Shown here: piece by piece, positions 10,142-19,489 of the stretch
How the letters are laid out: each line of letters opens with the position of its first letter
Position numbering within the stretch: position 1 is the stretch's first letter
Position numbers and translations under genes: made by a program
Notes under the pieces: generated by a model
The model's input: the letters and a program-made list of their open reading frames with translations, nothing else
Database searches by the model: none
What the model was told of the DNA's origin: nothing
NCBI GenBank assembly: GCA_002733205.1
Contig: NVUW01000006.1
Span: forward strand, 1 to 64,000
From: Thalassobium sp.
Lineage (GTDB): Bacteria; Pseudomonadota; Gammaproteobacteria; Pseudomonadales; Oceanobacteraceae
Direction of reading: 5' to 3'
Length of the DNA: 64,000 nucleotides

Positions 10142-11460
10142 TGGCTAGGCAAGGACTCCCACAGGGCACGCAAGGCGGACTGACTGAACTCTGGTCACGC
10201 ATCCGCTTCGTGCTTCTGGCGATTGTAGTATATCGGATAGGCACCCATATTCCGGTGCCAGGTATTAATCCGGAAGCATTGGCACGTTTGTTTGAACAGA
10301 ATCAGGGCACAATCCTGGAGATGTTCAATATGTTCTCCGGTGGTGCACTGGAACGCATGAGCATTCTTGCATTGGGTATCATGCCCTACATCTCTGCCTC
10401 CATTATCATGCAATTGCTGACGGCGGTGAGTCCGCAGCTGGAACAGTTGAAGAAAGAAGGCGAAGCTGGTCGTCGCAAGATCACGCAATACACCCGTTAC
10501 GGAACTGTACTGCTGGCGACGATTCAGGCCTTTGGCGTCTCGGCCGGCTTAGCCGGTCAGGGCGTTACCTTTTCTTCGGGCATTGATTTCTACATCGCCG
10601 CCGTACCCTCCTTCGTGGCAGGTGCAGTGTTCATGATGTGGCTGGGTGAGCAGGTTACCGAGCGTGGTATCGGTAATGGCATCTCTATCCTGATCTTTGC
10701 TGGTATTGTTGCCGGTTTGCCGAGTGCTATTGGTCAGGCTTTCGAGTCTGCGCGTCAGGGTGACCTGAATATTCTGGTATTGCTGATTATTGCTGCCCTG
10801 GCAGTCGTGGTGATTGGTTTCGTAGTGTTTGTTGAACGCGGTCAGCGCCGCATCACAATCAACTACGCAAAGCGTCAGCAGGGCCGTCAGATGTTCGCTG
10901 CACAGACCAGTCATTTACCGCTGAAACTTAATATGGCCGGTGTAATTCCTGCGATCTTTGCCTCCAGTCTGCTGCTGTTCCCTGCGTCATTGGGAACGTG
11001 GTTTGGCCAGGGTGAAGGTATGGAATGGCTGCAGGACGTAAGTATGGCTCTGGCGCCAAGCCAGCCTCTGTACATCGTACTGTTCGCTGCCGGTATTATT
11101 TTCTTCTGCTACTTCTATACGGCGTTGATGTTCAACCCGAAAGATGTTGCCGAAAACCTGAAGAAGTCTGGTGCTTTCATTCCGGGTATCCGCCCGGGCA
11201 TTCAGACCGCCAAGTATATTGATGCCGTCTTAGGACGCCTGACACTGTTCGGCTCGCTGTATATCGCTGCCGTGTGTCTGATGCCTCAATTCCTGGTGGT
11301 TGCTGCAGATGTACCTTTCTACTTCGGTGGCACATCGTTACTGATCGTGGTTGTGGTCGTAATGGATTTTATGGCGCAGGTTCAATCGCACCTGATGTCA
11401 AACCAGTACGAATCGCTGATGAAGAAAGCAAATCTGAAGAATTTTGGCTCAGCTCGCTGA
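10141..11460 (+). CDS. secY: Protein translocase subunit SecY
   Basis: SecY is the ten-helix channel of the Sec translocon in the inner membrane. 439 residues; conserved pieces include [16 protein letters not shown] (TM2 region), [14 protein letters not shown], and the cytosolic C5 loop segment [20 protein letters not shown] with the conserved Arg of the following IRPG. Directly coupled to rplO. Confidence 0.97.
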   Translation: MARQGLPQGTQGGLTELWSRIRFVLLAIVVYRIGTHIPVPGINPEALARLFEQNQGTILEMFNMFSGGALERMSILALGIMPYISASIIMQLLTAVSPQLEQLKKEGEAGRRKITQYTRYGTVLLATIQAFGVSAGLAGQGVTFSSGIDFYIAAVPSFVAGAVFMMWLGEQVTERGIGNGISILIFAGIVAGLPSAIGQAFESARQGDLNILVLLIIAALAVVVIGFVVFVERGQRRITINYAKRQQGRQMFAAQTSHLPLKLNMAGVIPAIFASSLLLFPASLGTWFGQGEGMEWLQDVSMALAPSQPLYIVLFAAGIIFFCYFYTALMFNPKDVAENLKKSGAFIPGIRPGIQTAKYIDAVLGRLTLFGSLYIAAVCLMPQFLVVAADVPFYFGGTSLLIVVVVVMDFMAQVQSHLMSNQYESLMKKANLKNFGSAR

Positions 11461-11480
11461 GTCAGATTTAGGAGACTGTC

Positions 11481-11594
11481 ATGAAAGTACGTGCGTCTGT
11501 TAAAAAAATCTGCCGTGAATGCAAAATTATTCGCCGTAACGGTAGTGTGCGCGTGATCTGTTCAGATCCAAAGCACAAGCAACGTCAGGGTTAA
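11481..11594 (+). CDS. rpmJ: 50S ribosomal protein L36, zinc-ribbon form
   Basis: 37-residue L36, [20 protein letters not shown] at the start. Candidate zinc ligands C11, C14, C27 and H32 are all present, so this is the zinc-binding (C+) form. RBS TTAGGAG. It closes the spc block. In zinc-limited bacteria this form is often replaced by a Zur-controlled C- paralogue; none is in this window. Confidence 0.95.
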   Translation: MKVRASVKKICRECKIIRRNGSVRVICSDPKHKQRQG

Positions 11595-11617
11595 TCCCCG
11601 GACAAGGTCGGGTGTGA

Positions 11618-11660
11618 ATACTACGGATAGCTTGATTTATTTTTAAGCTGCCTGTAGTAT
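11618..11660 (+). promoter_or_regulatory. Stem-loop upstream of rpsM (alpha-block leader region)
   Basis: ATACTAC (11618-11624) pairs with GTAGTAT (11654-11660), and inside it AGCTT (11629-11633) pairs with AAGCT (11645-11649) around an AT-rich loop. It lies in the 106-nt gap before rpsM. In E. coli the S4-binding alpha-leader pseudoknot occupies this site; equivalence is inference. Confidence 0.45.
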
Positions 11661-11700
11661 CTCGCGCCCTTTCATCAAGTAAAGTGTAACGGAGTTAGAC

Positions 11701-12057
11701 ATGGCCCGTATTGCCGGTGTCAATATTCCTGACAACAAGCATGCAGTGATTTCTCTGACCTATGTCTATGGCATTGGTCGTACTACTGCCCAGCAGATCT
11801 GTGCCGCTACTGGCATCGCTGAGACCACCAAAATTGGTGATCTGAGCGAAGAGTTGTTGGATGTTGTTCGTAACGAAGTAGCTAAACATACGGTTGAAGG
11901 TGATTTGCGCCGTGAAGTGCAAATGAACATCAAGCGTCTGATGGATATGGCTTGCTATCGTGGTATCCGCCACCGTCGCAGCCTGCCACTTCGTGGTCAG
12001 CGTACTAAAACGAATGCTCGTACTCGCAAGGGTCCGCGCAAACCGATCCGTAAGTAA
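11701..12057 (+). CDS. rpsM: 30S ribosomal protein S13
   Basis: S13 contacts P-site tRNA and bridges to the 50S. 118 residues, [20 protein letters not shown], ending in the basic tail [11 protein letters not shown]. First gene of the alpha block; the RBS is GGAG. A short hairpin spans its stop codon. Confidence 0.97.
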   Translation: MARIAGVNIPDNKHAVISLTYVYGIGRTTAQQICAATGIAETTKIGDLSEELLDVVRNEVAKHTVEGDLRREVQMNIKRLMDMACYRGIRHRRSLPLRGQRTKTNARTRKGPRKPIRK

Positions 12058-12065
12058 TCTTACGG
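12048..12065 (+). promoter_or_regulatory. Hairpin across the rpsM stop codon
   Basis: CCGTAAG and CTTACGG form a perfect 7-bp stem with a TAAT loop that contains part of the stop codon. TCGGTCTTTTA follows, so weak attenuation is possible but the T-tract is poor. Confidence 0.35.
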
Positions 12066-12129
12066 TCGGTCTTTTAGTGTAGCTGCATTCGACTTGTTGC
12101 AGTGTTGATATTAAAAGCAGGATTTAAAA

Positions 12130-12519
12130 ATGGCTAAGCCACAAAGATCAACCAAGAAAAAGGTTAAAAAGACGGTCGTCGATGGCATTGCGCACATCCA
12201 CGCCTCTTTTAACAACACCATTGTGACCATCACCGACCGTCAGGGTAATGCTCTGTCATGGGCAACCGCCGGTGGTTCTGGTTTCCGTGGTTCTCGTAAG
12301 AGCACTCCTTTCGCCGCTCAGGTAGCAGCAGAGCGTGCTGGTGAAGCAGCAAAAGAGTACGGTCTGAAAAACCTAGACGTGGAAGTTAAAGGTCCAGGTC
12401 CAGGTCGTGAATCAGCAGTCCGCGCTCTGAACGCATGTGGATACAAGATCGCTAACATCACTGATGTTACCCCGATCCCACATAACGGCTGTCGTCCACC
12501 TAAGAAGCGTCGCGTATAA
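12130..12519 (+). CDS. rpsK: 30S ribosomal protein S11
   Basis: S11 is on the 30S platform near the Shine-Dalgarno helix. 129 residues; [20 protein letters not shown] and the C-terminal [17 protein letters not shown] are conserved. RBS AGCAGGA. Confidence 0.97.
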   Translation: MAKPQRSTKKKVKKTVVDGIAHIHASFNNTIVTITDRQGNALSWATAGGSGFRGSRKSTPFAAQVAAERAGEAAKEYGLKNLDVEVKGPGPGRESAVRALNACGYKIANITDVTPIPHNGCRPPKKRRV

Positions 12520-12531
12520 GGAGGCAGAAAT

Positions 12532-13152
12532 ATGGCACGTTATATTGGTCCTAAGTGTAAGCTGTCTCGTCGTGAAGGAACTGACCTGTTCCTGAAGAGC
12601 GGCGTTCGTGCATTAGACACTAAATGCAAAATGGAAACCAAGCCTGGCGTACACGGTGCTGGTCGCGGTCGTCTGTCTGACTACGGTCTGCAGCTGCGCG
12701 AAAAGCAAAAAGTACGTCGCTTGTACGGTATCCTGGAAAAGCAATTCCGCAGCTACTACAAAGAAGCAGCGCGTCGTAAAGGCGCAACTGGTGAAAACCT
12801 GCTGCAACTGCTGGAATCTCGTCTGGATAACGTTGTATACCGCATGGGCTTCGGCTCTACCCGCGCTGAATCGCGTCAGCTGGTCACTCACAAAGCAGTA
12901 GCTGTGAATGGTCAGACTGTGAACGTTCCTTCGTTCAACGTTAAGAGCGGCGATGTGGTTACGATTCGTGAAAAAGCGAAAAATCAGGATCGTATCAAAA
13001 CTGCTCTTGAACTGGCAGCACAGCGCACTGATTGTGCGTGGATTGATGTCAATGCAGGTAAGATGGAAGGAACTTTCAAAGCAGTTCCTGAGCGCGCTGA
13101 TCTCCCAGCAGAGATCAACGAAAACCTGATCGTGGAACTTTACTCTAAGTAA
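12532..13152 (+). CDS. rpsD: 30S ribosomal protein S4
   Basis: S4 is a primary assembly protein; in E. coli it represses the alpha operon. 206 residues; S4 RNA-binding domain in the middle ([20 protein letters not shown]). RBS AAGGAGG is near-perfect. Confidence 0.97.
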   Translation: MARYIGPKCKLSRREGTDLFLKSGVRALDTKCKMETKPGVHGAGRGRLSDYGLQLREKQKVRRLYGILEKQFRSYYKEAARRKGATGENLLQLLESRLDNVVYRMGFGSTRAESRQLVTHKAVAVNGQTVNVPSFNVKSGDVVTIREKAKNQDRIKTALELAAQRTDCAWIDVNAGKMEGTFKAVPERADLPAEINENLIVELYSK

Positions 13153-13174
13153 TAGAGGAAATTAAGGGGCAGCT

Positions 13175-14176
13175 ATGCAGCGTGCAGTTAATGAATTTTT
13201 GACACCTCGTCACATCCAGGTGGATGAGGTAAACAATACCCACGCTAAAGTGACTCTGGAGCCGCTTGAACGCGGTTTTGGCCACACTTTAGGCAACGCA
13301 TTGCGTCGTATCCTGCTTTCCTCTATGCCGGGTGCTGCGATCGTTGAATGCGAAATCGATGGCGTTCTGCATGAGTACAGCGCGATCGAAGGTGTACAGG
13401 AAGACGTCATTGAAATCCTGCTGAACCTGAAAGGTGTTGCGGTCAAATTACATGAACGTGACGAAGCGATTCTGAGTCTGGCGAAAGTTGGCCCGGCGAC
13501 AGTTACAGCTGCCGACATTCAACTGGATCATGGTGTTGAGGTTGCTAACCCAGCTCACGTTATCGCCCATCTGGGTGAAGGCGCTGAACTGAAAATGACC
13601 CTTAAAGTTGCTTCAGGCCGCGGTTACGAGACTGTTGAGTCACGTAATCAGAGCGACGAAGAAACCAAGGCGATTGGCAAGCTGCAGCTCGATGCAACTT
13701 ACAGCCCGGTTAAACGTGTTTCTTACAGCGTCGAAAGCGCTCGTGTAGAACAACGTACCGATCTGGACAAGTTGGTTATCGATCTGGAAACCAACGGTAC
13801 TATTGATCCGGAAGAAGCGATCCGTCGTTCCGCGACCATCTTGCAGCAACAGCTGGCTATTTTCGTGAATCTGGAAAATGACGAAGTCGTTGAACAGATT
13901 CGTGAAGAAGAAGAGATCGATCCGATCCTGCTTCGTCCTGTGGACGATCTGGAACTGACCGTTCGTTCTGCCAACTGTTTGAAAGCAGAAAACATTTACT
14001 ACATCGGTGATCTGATCCAGCGTACAGAAGTAGAGCTGTTGAAGACTCCTAATTTAGGTAAGAAGTCTCTGACTGAAATCAAAGACGTTCTGGCCTCACG
14101 CGGACTGTCGTTGGGTATGCATCTGGAGAACTGGCCACCAGCCAGCCTCCGCAACGACGACAAAGTATTAGCCTGA
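13175..14176 (+). CDS. rpoA: DNA-directed RNA polymerase subunit alpha
   Basis: Alpha assembles the polymerase core through its N-terminal domain and contacts UP elements and activators through its C-terminal domain. 333 residues. Visible are the NTD segment [20 protein letters not shown] and the alpha-CTD segment [20 protein letters not shown] with the conserved Arg. Slightly longer than E. coli RpoA (329). Confidence 0.98.
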   Translation: MQRAVNEFLTPRHIQVDEVNNTHAKVTLEPLERGFGHTLGNALRRILLSSMPGAAIVECEIDGVLHEYSAIEGVQEDVIEILLNLKGVAVKLHERDEAILSLAKVGPATVTAADIQLDHGVEVANPAHVIAHLGEGAELKMTLKVASGRGYETVESRNQSDEETKAIGKLQLDATYSPVKRVSYSVESARVEQRTDLDKLVIDLETNGTIDPEEAIRRSATILQQQLAIFVNLENDEVVEQIREEEEIDPILLRPVDDLELTVRSANCLKAENIYYIGDLIQRTEVELLKTPNLGKKSLTEIKDVLASRGLSLGMHLENWPPASLRNDDKVLA

Positions 14177-14208
14177 GCTGAGCGTTCAGTTAGTTAAGGA
14201 ATAAAACC

Positions 14209-14619
14209 ATGCGTCATCGTAAAAGTGGTCGTCACTTCAATCGTACCAGCGCACACCGTCAAGCCATGTTTAAAAACATGGCGGTGAGCCTGTTCGAGCA
14301 TGAAATTATCAAGACTACCCTGCCAAAGGCGAAAGAGCTGCGTCGTGTAGCTGAGCCACTGATTACTCTTGCAAAAGAAGACTCAGTTGCTAACCGTCGT
14401 CTGGCCTTTGCTCGTACCCGTAGCAAAGAAGCAGTAGGTAAGTTGTTCAGCGATTTGGGTCCTCGTTATCAAGCCCGCCCAGGCGGCTACATTCGTATTC
14501 TGAAATGTGGCTTCCGTGCTGGTGATAACGCTCCAATGGCTTATGTTGAACTGGTAGACCGTCCGGTTGCAGTAGCAGAAGCGGATGTTGTTGAAGTTCA
14601 GGATGAAGCCGCTGAGTAA
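14209..14619 (+). CDS. rplQ: 50S ribosomal protein L17
   Basis: L17 is near the tunnel exit. 136 residues, [20 protein letters not shown] at the start, with an acidic C-terminal tail ([13 protein letters not shown]). Last gene of the superoperon, followed by a strong terminator. Confidence 0.97.
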   Translation: MRHRKSGRHFNRTSAHRQAMFKNMAVSLFEHEIIKTTLPKAKELRRVAEPLITLAKEDSVANRRLAFARTRSKEAVGKLFSDLGPRYQARPGGYIRILKCGFRAGDNAPMAYVELVDRPVAVAEADVVEVQDEAAE

Positions 14620-14634
14620 TTTCAGCAGTTAAAT

Positions 14635-14670
14635 AAAAAGGCCCGCCGTCGTAAGACTGCGGGCCTTTTT
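14635..14670 (+). terminator. Terminator of the ribosomal superoperon (bidirectional)
   Basis: AAAAAGGCCCGC (14635-14646) pairs with GCGGGCCTTTTT (14659-14670). The A-tract and T-tract make it usable on both strands; it also lies just past the stop of the leftward esterase gene. Confidence 0.93.
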
Positions 14671-14678
14671 ATTGGCCG

Positions 14679-15590
14679 TTATTCGGCTTGCTGACGGATA
14701 AAAGCCGCCACTTCATTCAGCGCCTGCCGGGCTTCAGGCATATATCCGGCATGCAGCTGAAACACATGCCACATCTGCGGGTATTCACTGAGGGTCACAT
14801 CGACACCGGCATGGCGCATGCGCTGGGCCAGGCGGCAGCTGTCATCGTAAAGAATTTCTTCACTGCCGACCTGAATCAGGGTGGGGGGAAAATCACAGAA
14901 GTCAGCATGCAACGGTGACAGGTGCGGATGGCCCAGATCCTGATCACCGGCGTACTGTTCGGCGGCATAACGCAGCCATTCCGCCTGCAGCAGTACTTCA
15001 CGCTCATCACGTTCATTGATTGAGGCACCACTGCAACTCAGATCACACCAGGGCGAGAATAAAACCAGCGCCTGTGGGCGTGGTAGCTGCTGTTCCAGAA
15101 TAGCTGCAGTCAGGGCCAGACTCAGTCCACCGCCAGCGGAGTCGCCAGCGATGATTACCGGTCCCTGAGCGCTGAGTGTACGGTAAGCCCTTAACGCATC
15201 CTGCAGTGCGGCCGGTGCCGGATGCTCCGGTGCAAGGCGGTAATCAATCAGCCAGGTATCGAGATTGCACTGGCGGGCAATGCGGGCAACCATCTCGCCA
15301 TGACTGGTCGGTGAGCCCACCACATAACCTCCGCCATGAAGGTAAAGCAAGACCGTTTGCGGGATCGTCTGCGTGGGCGAAGCTTCATGAATAGAGGCCG
15401 GTGTCAGGCGCCAGGCCGGAATACCGCCGCAGGGCGTCGTCTGTTTGCGCACGCCAAAAGGCATCGGCATAAGTTGTTGCAGGGTATTTAAGCGCTGACG
15501 CTGGCGTTTAAGGCCGAACCCGGGGGTGAATGTGGGTTGCACGAGGGTGCGCAGCAGTGTGCGGGTCAGGCGGGCGCTCAGACTGGCCAT
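14679..15590 (-). CDS. Alpha/beta hydrolase, HSL-type (family IV) esterase
   Basis: Probable carboxylic-ester hydrolase of the hormone-sensitive-lipase family, cytoplasmic (no signal peptide). 303 residues from the ATG at 15590, chosen because AGGAAGG lies about 5 nt upstream; longer in-frame starts have no ribosome site. The oxyanion-hole motif HGGGY is at residues 85-89, the nucleophile motif GDSAGG has Ser151, a candidate acid is near D249, and the catalytic His is near H275 (MWHVF). Substrate unknown; short-chain or secondary-alcohol esters are usual for the family. It stands alone, between a terminator upstream and the shared terminator downstream. Confidence 0.85.
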   Translation of the reverse strand: MASLSARLTRTLLRTLVQPTFTPGFGLKRQRQRLNTLQQLMPMPFGVRKQTTPCGGIPAWRLTPASIHEASPTQTIPQTVLLYLHGGGYVVGSPTSHGEMVARIARQCNLDTWLIDYRLAPEHPAPAALQDALRAYRTLSAQGPVIIAGDSAGGGLSLALTAAILEQQLPRPQALVLFSPWCDLSCSGASINERDEREVLLQAEWLRYAAEQYAGDQDLGHPHLSPLHADFCDFPPTLIQVGSEEILYDDSCRLAQRMRHAGVDVTLSEYPQMWHVFQLHAGYMPEARQALNEVAAFIRQQAE

Positions 15591-15630
15591 AAGCCTTCCT
15601 GTAATTATTATTGATTTGACGGACGGGATT

Positions 15631-15657
15631 AAAAAAAGCGGGTCAAGATTAACCCGC
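15631..15657 (-). terminator. Rho-independent terminator for leftward transcription
   Basis: Read on the minus strand: GCGGGT stem, 8-nt loop, ACCCGC stem, then seven T. It would stop readthrough from the TRAP operon before the esterase gene. Confidence 0.75.
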
Positions 15658-15758
15658 AAACAACGTCTTAGGAAGGATACTCATCCATGAGCACGATCAT
15701 GAGTGACTACCATAACCCGCCGCCATGTCAGATTGGGCAAGCAGCTGTAAAGAAGGGT

Positions 15759-15780
15759 CAGACGCTCCGCAGAGCGTCTG
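15759..15780 (-). terminator. Hairpin just past the TRAP permease gene
   Basis: CAGACGCTC pairs with GAGCGTCTG (9 bp, CGCA loop), 11 nt beyond the dctM stop. The following minus-strand sequence is only weakly T-rich, so it may act with the canonical terminator at 15631-15657 or stabilise the mRNA 3' end. Confidence 0.5.
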
Positions 15781-15790
15781 TAGTCGTTGT

Positions 15791-17068
15791 TTATAACAGT
15801 GCGAGGCTCAGACCAGGCCAGTAGGTAATAATCAGCACACAGGCGAGCAGGATAAAGAAGAACGGAATGGTGGCGCGATACAGAGTCATAACCGGTTTAT
15901 TAAAGCGGAAGCTGGCAATAAACAGATTCATCCCCACAGGCGGGGTAAAGTAGCCGAGCTGCATATTGGCGAGGAACAGAATGCCCAGATGAATCGGGTG
16001 GATGCCGTACTCAACGGCAATCGGCAGAATGATCGGAATCATAATGACGATGGCTGAGAAGATATCGAGCATCATGCCCAGAATCAGCAGGAAGATGGTC
16101 AGCAGCAGCAGGAAAGTGAAAGCATCACTGACGTGTTGCTGAATAAAACCAAAAATCTGCTCCGGTACACCAGCATCAATCATGTAGTTGGTGGATGCCA
16201 TCGAAACCGCCAGAATCAGCAGAATAGCACCGACCAGTTTCATCGAGTCGCGCATCACCTGTGGCAGCTGGGTAAAGCCGATTTCACGGCGGATAACCAC
16301 GCTGACGATGAGCACATAAAACGCCGTCAGGGCGGCAGCTTCCGACACCGCAAAGAAGCCGCTGTAAATCCCGCCAAGCACGACAAATGGCAGTGGAATT
16401 TCCCAGGCGCTGTCTTTGATAGCCGCCCAGGCTTCGGCTTTGTCGAAGGGACGGGTTTCTTTATGGATACCGCGTGATTGCCACGCACTGTACAGCGACA
16501 GAGCGAACAACATCAGCAGACCGGGCAGTAAACCGGCGAGGAACAGGTCATCAATGCTGACCGGAGTTTCCAGCGCCATCTGTTGCGCGACCACACCGTA
16601 AAGAATCAGCGGCAGAGACGGCGCAAATAACAGGCCGAGGCTGCCGGAGGTGGTGACCAAACCAAGGTTGAACGATTCTTTGTAGCCCGCTTTCTGCAGG
16701 GCCGGCACCAGCAGCGCGCCGAGCGCAACAATGGTGACACCGGACGCGCCGGTAAAGGCGGTAAACAGCGCACAGGCGGCCAGCGCAACAATGGCCAGGC
16801 CACCGGGCATCCAGCCGAGGAAGGCATCGGTAATGCGCACAAGACGCTGTGGCGCCTTACTTTCGCCCAGCATATAGCCGGCAAAGGTAAACAGTGGAAT
16901 GGCAATCAGTACCGGCATTTCAGCAATCTGGTAAATGCTGATGGCCATGGTTTGCAGATCTACATCGGTCTGCCAGAAGCCCCACATCGCACTGGCGGCA
17001 ATTACGGTGAACAACGGCGCTCCGGCTAACGCCAGCAGCAACAATAACAGTGGAGCCAGAATGCTCAT
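15791..17068 (-). CDS. dctM: TRAP transporter large permease (DctM family)
   Basis: Large membrane subunit of a tripartite ATP-independent periplasmic transporter, which moves organic acids or related solutes using the Na+ gradient. 425 residues, almost wholly hydrophobic with about 12 predicted helices; motifs typical of DctM include ITDAFLGWMPGGLAIVALAA and FTPPVGMNLFIASF. The start overlaps the end of dctQ by 4 nt. Last gene of the leftward tatT-dctP-dctQ-dctM operon. Confidence 0.92.
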   Translation of the reverse strand: MSILAPLLLLLLALAGAPLFTVIAASAMWGFWQTDVDLQTMAISIYQIAEMPVLIAIPLFTFAGYMLGESKAPQRLVRITDAFLGWMPGGLAIVALAACALFTAFTGASGVTIVALGALLVPALQKAGYKESFNLGLVTTSGSLGLLFAPSLPLILYGVVAQQMALETPVSIDDLFLAGLLPGLLMLFALSLYSAWQSRGIHKETRPFDKAEAWAAIKDSAWEIPLPFVVLGGIYSGFFAVSEAAALTAFYVLIVSVVIRREIGFTQLPQVMRDSMKLVGAILLILAVSMASTNYMIDAGVPEQIFGFIQQHVSDAFTFLLLLTIFLLILGMMLDIFSAIVIMIPIILPIAVEYGIHPIHLGILFLANMQLGYFTPPVGMNLFIASFRFNKPVMTLYRATIPFFFILLACVLIITYWPGLSLALL

Positions 17069-17550
17069 GCGCTGGCCTCCTGCGGTTTACCCAGCAGCTC
17101 GCTGATGCCTTGCAGGGCAAAACGCAGGCCCATCAGGGCGAAGCTGAGCGGAATCACCAGTTGCAGCGGCCAGGCAGGGACGCGCCCGAAAGCAACGTCG
17201 CCGAACTCAAAAGCAAAACGCACAAAGGCCTGAGCATGCCAGGCGATCACCAGACAGATAAATGCGGCAAAGGCCGAGGTCAGAACGGCCAGCCAGCGTT
17301 TGGTCTGCGGGCCGGCGAGGCGGTTGATCAGATCAATGGCAATGTGTTCGCGTGAGCGGGTTGCCAGCAGCGCACCCAGCAGGCCCAGCCACAGCACCAT
17401 CACCCGCAGCAGTGGCTGCACCCAAACAACGCCACCACCAAATAAGGTGCGGGCGAGAATATCGAAGCCGGCGAGAACAATCATCGCCAGCAGTAACAGC
17501 ACCAGCACACCGTCTTCGATGCGATGCAGGGTATGCAGCCATTTTTTCAT
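17065..17550 (-). CDS. dctQ: TRAP transporter small permease (DctQ family)
   Basis: Four-helix small membrane subunit of the TRAP transporter. 161 residues; conserved features are the first-helix LHRIEDGVLVLLLLAMIVLA and the LGLLGALLATRSREHIAIDL segment with the Arg-Glu-His typical of DctQ. Its ATG shares a base with the dctP stop and its end overlaps dctM by 4 nt, so the three are tightly coupled. Confidence 0.9.
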   Translation of the reverse strand: MKKWLHTLHRIEDGVLVLLLLAMIVLAGFDILARTLFGGGVVWVQPLLRVMVLWLGLLGALLATRSREHIAIDLINRLAGPQTKRWLAVLTSAFAAFICLVIAWHAQAFVRFAFEFGDVAFGRVPAWPLQLVIPLSFALMGLRFALQGISELLGKPQEASA

Positions 17551-18551
17551 TACTGGGCAGCCGTCTTACGTTTGTTTTCCAGGGTCTGCTTCAGCTGATT
17601 GTACAGTTCGGCCGGGTAGACCGATTTTTCACGCAGTGTATCAATGCTGTCCTTAGCCATCTTGCGCCAGGCAACTTTGTCTTCTTCGCTCAGCTCAACA
17701 AACTGCATGCCGTTGTTGATGAGTGCTTCGCGCGCGCCTTTTTCGTCTTTTTCGTTCTGTACGTCCATTGCGCGGAATGTGGCGGCCATCACGCGTTTCA
17801 CAACAGCTTGATCAGCGGCGTCGATTTTGCTGAAGGCGCGTTCGTCAACGACCAGCATGCCGAAGATAAAGGCTAGAGGGAAATCCGTGGCGTAGCTTAG
17901 TTTGGTGTGCCACTGCATGGCAATGGCTGAGGTGGCATTAACGGCAACGGTGTCAATCAGGCCGGTCTGCAGGCTGGTATAAACATCGGATACCGGCAGC
18001 GATATCGGCTCAACCTGGCCGTTCTCGAACGTGGTCTGGCTGATCATGTCGCCTTCCGGAACCCAGACTTTCTGGCTGCGGGCATCGACGGAGGTTTTGA
18101 TTGGCTGGTTGGACATCAGGTAGGCGAAACCACCCTCCGACAGCCCCAGCAGTACATAGCCTTTTTCCTGCAGGGCAGCGGCAATGTAGTGATCGTATTC
18201 GGCGCGAACGGCACGAACTTCATCCAGATTACGAAAGGTAAATGGCAGGCTGTAGATCTGCGTCACGTTGGTGATGTGAGCCATGGCACCGGTCGATACG
18301 GCACCGCCCTGCAACTGACGAATCTGCATTTTACGCAGTACGCTTTTGTCGCTGCCCTGCACGCCGCCGGGGAAGTATTTGATTTTTACCCGGCCATCGG
18401 TTTCGGTTTTGATGTCGTCAGCGGCCTGGCGCATCAGCTTCATCCAGTTGGTGCCATCAGGAACCAGGGTAGCAATTTTCAGGGTGGTGGCTGCCTGAGC
18501 AAGCGGACTCAGCAAGCTCAGGGTCAGCGCCAGGGCGGTGATCAGTTTCAT
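17550..18551 (-). CDS. dctP: TRAP transporter substrate-binding protein (DctP family)
   Basis: Periplasmic binding protein that delivers the solute to DctQM. 333 residues with a clear signal peptide (MKLITALALTLSLLSPLAQA). The DctP fold is recognisable from KIATLVPDGTNWMKLMRQAA and SLPFTFRNLDEVRAV. At the position where many DctP proteins have a carboxylate-binding Arg, this one reads SQKVWVPEGD, so the ligand may not be a simple carboxylate; this is a tentative reading without an alignment. It follows the TatT lipoprotein gene by 6 nt. Confidence 0.88.
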   Translation of the reverse strand: MKLITALALTLSLLSPLAQAATTLKIATLVPDGTNWMKLMRQAADDIKTETDGRVKIKYFPGGVQGSDKSVLRKMQIRQLQGGAVSTGAMAHITNVTQIYSLPFTFRNLDEVRAVRAEYDHYIAAALQEKGYVLLGLSEGGFAYLMSNQPIKTSVDARSQKVWVPEGDMISQTTFENGQVEPISLPVSDVYTSLQTGLIDTVAVNATSAIAMQWHTKLSYATDFPLAFIFGMLVVDERAFSKIDAADQAVVKRVMAATFRAMDVQNEKDEKGAREALINNGMQFVELSEEDKVAWRKMAKDSIDTLREKSVYPAELYNQLKQTLENKRKTAAQ

Positions 18552-18557
18552 AGGATC

Positions 18558-19391
18558 TCACTCAAAATAGTCTGGGGATTCGGCTAACAGAACGGCTGCC
18601 TGGCGCTGGGCCAGGCGGTTAATCAGGGTAAGCCCCTCGCTGTGTGGATCGGCGTCCAGAGCTTCCTGTAATAAGCGGTCGTGCAATGCCTGTTCAAACA
18701 TCAGGCGGGCGTATTGTTTGGCATACAGCACTTTGGCCATCAGGTTTTCGCCCTGGGTCATGCTGATGGCGCGTTCGAAATATTCCCGCCCCAGTTCCGG
18801 CTTACCGCCCAGTGACGGCGGTAACTGGGTTTCCAGCACGCCGAGGTACACCTGCACGGTGGCGTGGTCATATCCCGGGTCCTGGGTGGCTACCCATTGC
18901 ATCAGGATTTTGACCTTGCCGAGCTGAGCGATGGCGTTCCAGTCATCGCTGTTGGCCTGAATCCAGCCGGCCCAGGCGGCGGCCATGGCGTAGAACACGG
19001 CGATATCGTCGGCATCGTAATCTTCCTGCAGGCCAGGCAGGATCTGATCCTGCGGGCCATCGATTAAGATACAGGCATCTTCATCGTATTCGCATAACGC
19101 CCGGCGGGCATAACCGATGGCCTTATCGGCCATGCGCTTGGCCTGATCCGGGTCCTGCGCAAAAACGCCGGCATAAGCGCCATAAAGGCGTGAGCCGGCG
19201 AGCAGGAAATCTTCGTTATCGGGATAGGTAAGAATTAAGGCATCGAGGAGTAACAGGTAGGCCGGGGCACCGGCGGCGACGATGGCAGGATCATCCTGAT
19301 TCATCATCGAGCGCGACAGGTTGCCGGGCAGGTTGCTCACTGAACAGGCACTGAGCAACCCGAATAACATAAGACTGACAATCGTTTTCAT
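18558..19391 (-). CDS. TRAP-associated TatT-family lipoprotein
   Basis: 277 residues with a lipoprotein signal (MKTIVSLMLFGLLSAC; lipidated Cys16). The body is alpha-helical with TPR-like character and matches my recollection of the TatT family (such as Treponema Tp0956), which forms a complex with its partner binding protein at the membrane. It is the first gene of the operon, directly before dctP. A -10-like TACAAT lies on the minus strand at 19430-19435, without a good -35. In Treponema a hydrophobic ligand is suggested; the ligand here is unknown. Confidence 0.8.
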   Translation of the reverse strand: MKTIVSLMLFGLLSACSVSNLPGNLSRSMMNQDDPAIVAAGAPAYLLLLDALILTYPDNEDFLLAGSRLYGAYAGVFAQDPDQAKRMADKAIGYARRALCEYDEDACILIDGPQDQILPGLQEDYDADDIAVFYAMAAAWAGWIQANSDDWNAIAQLGKVKILMQWVATQDPGYDHATVQVYLGVLETQLPPSLGGKPELGREYFERAISMTQGENLMAKVLYAKQYARLMFEQALHDRLLQEALDADPHSEGLTLINRLAQRQAAVLLAESPDYFE

Positions 19392-19465
19392 ACCGCTTCA
19401 GAACCAGAGCGCTGCTTTATGGAGCGCGGATTGTACACTGGTTATCCTTGCGGTTTCATTACCTG

Positions 19466-19484
19466 CTCAGGCCATCGGCCTGAG
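19466..19484 (-). terminator. Hairpin after the PilZ-DUF1631 gene
   Basis: CTCAGGCC pairs with GGCCTGAG (8 bp, 3-nt loop), 5 nt beyond the stop at 19490. No T-tract follows on the minus strand, so it is a weak or Rho-assisted terminator at best. Confidence 0.4.
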
Positions 19485-19489
19485 ACGCG

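Noticed and set aside
15687..15824. 45-codon plus-strand frame with GGAAGG 10 nt upstream
   Set aside because: It runs over the 9-bp hairpin and into the antisense of dctM, has no recognisable protein character and sits between terminators; not enough support for a gene.
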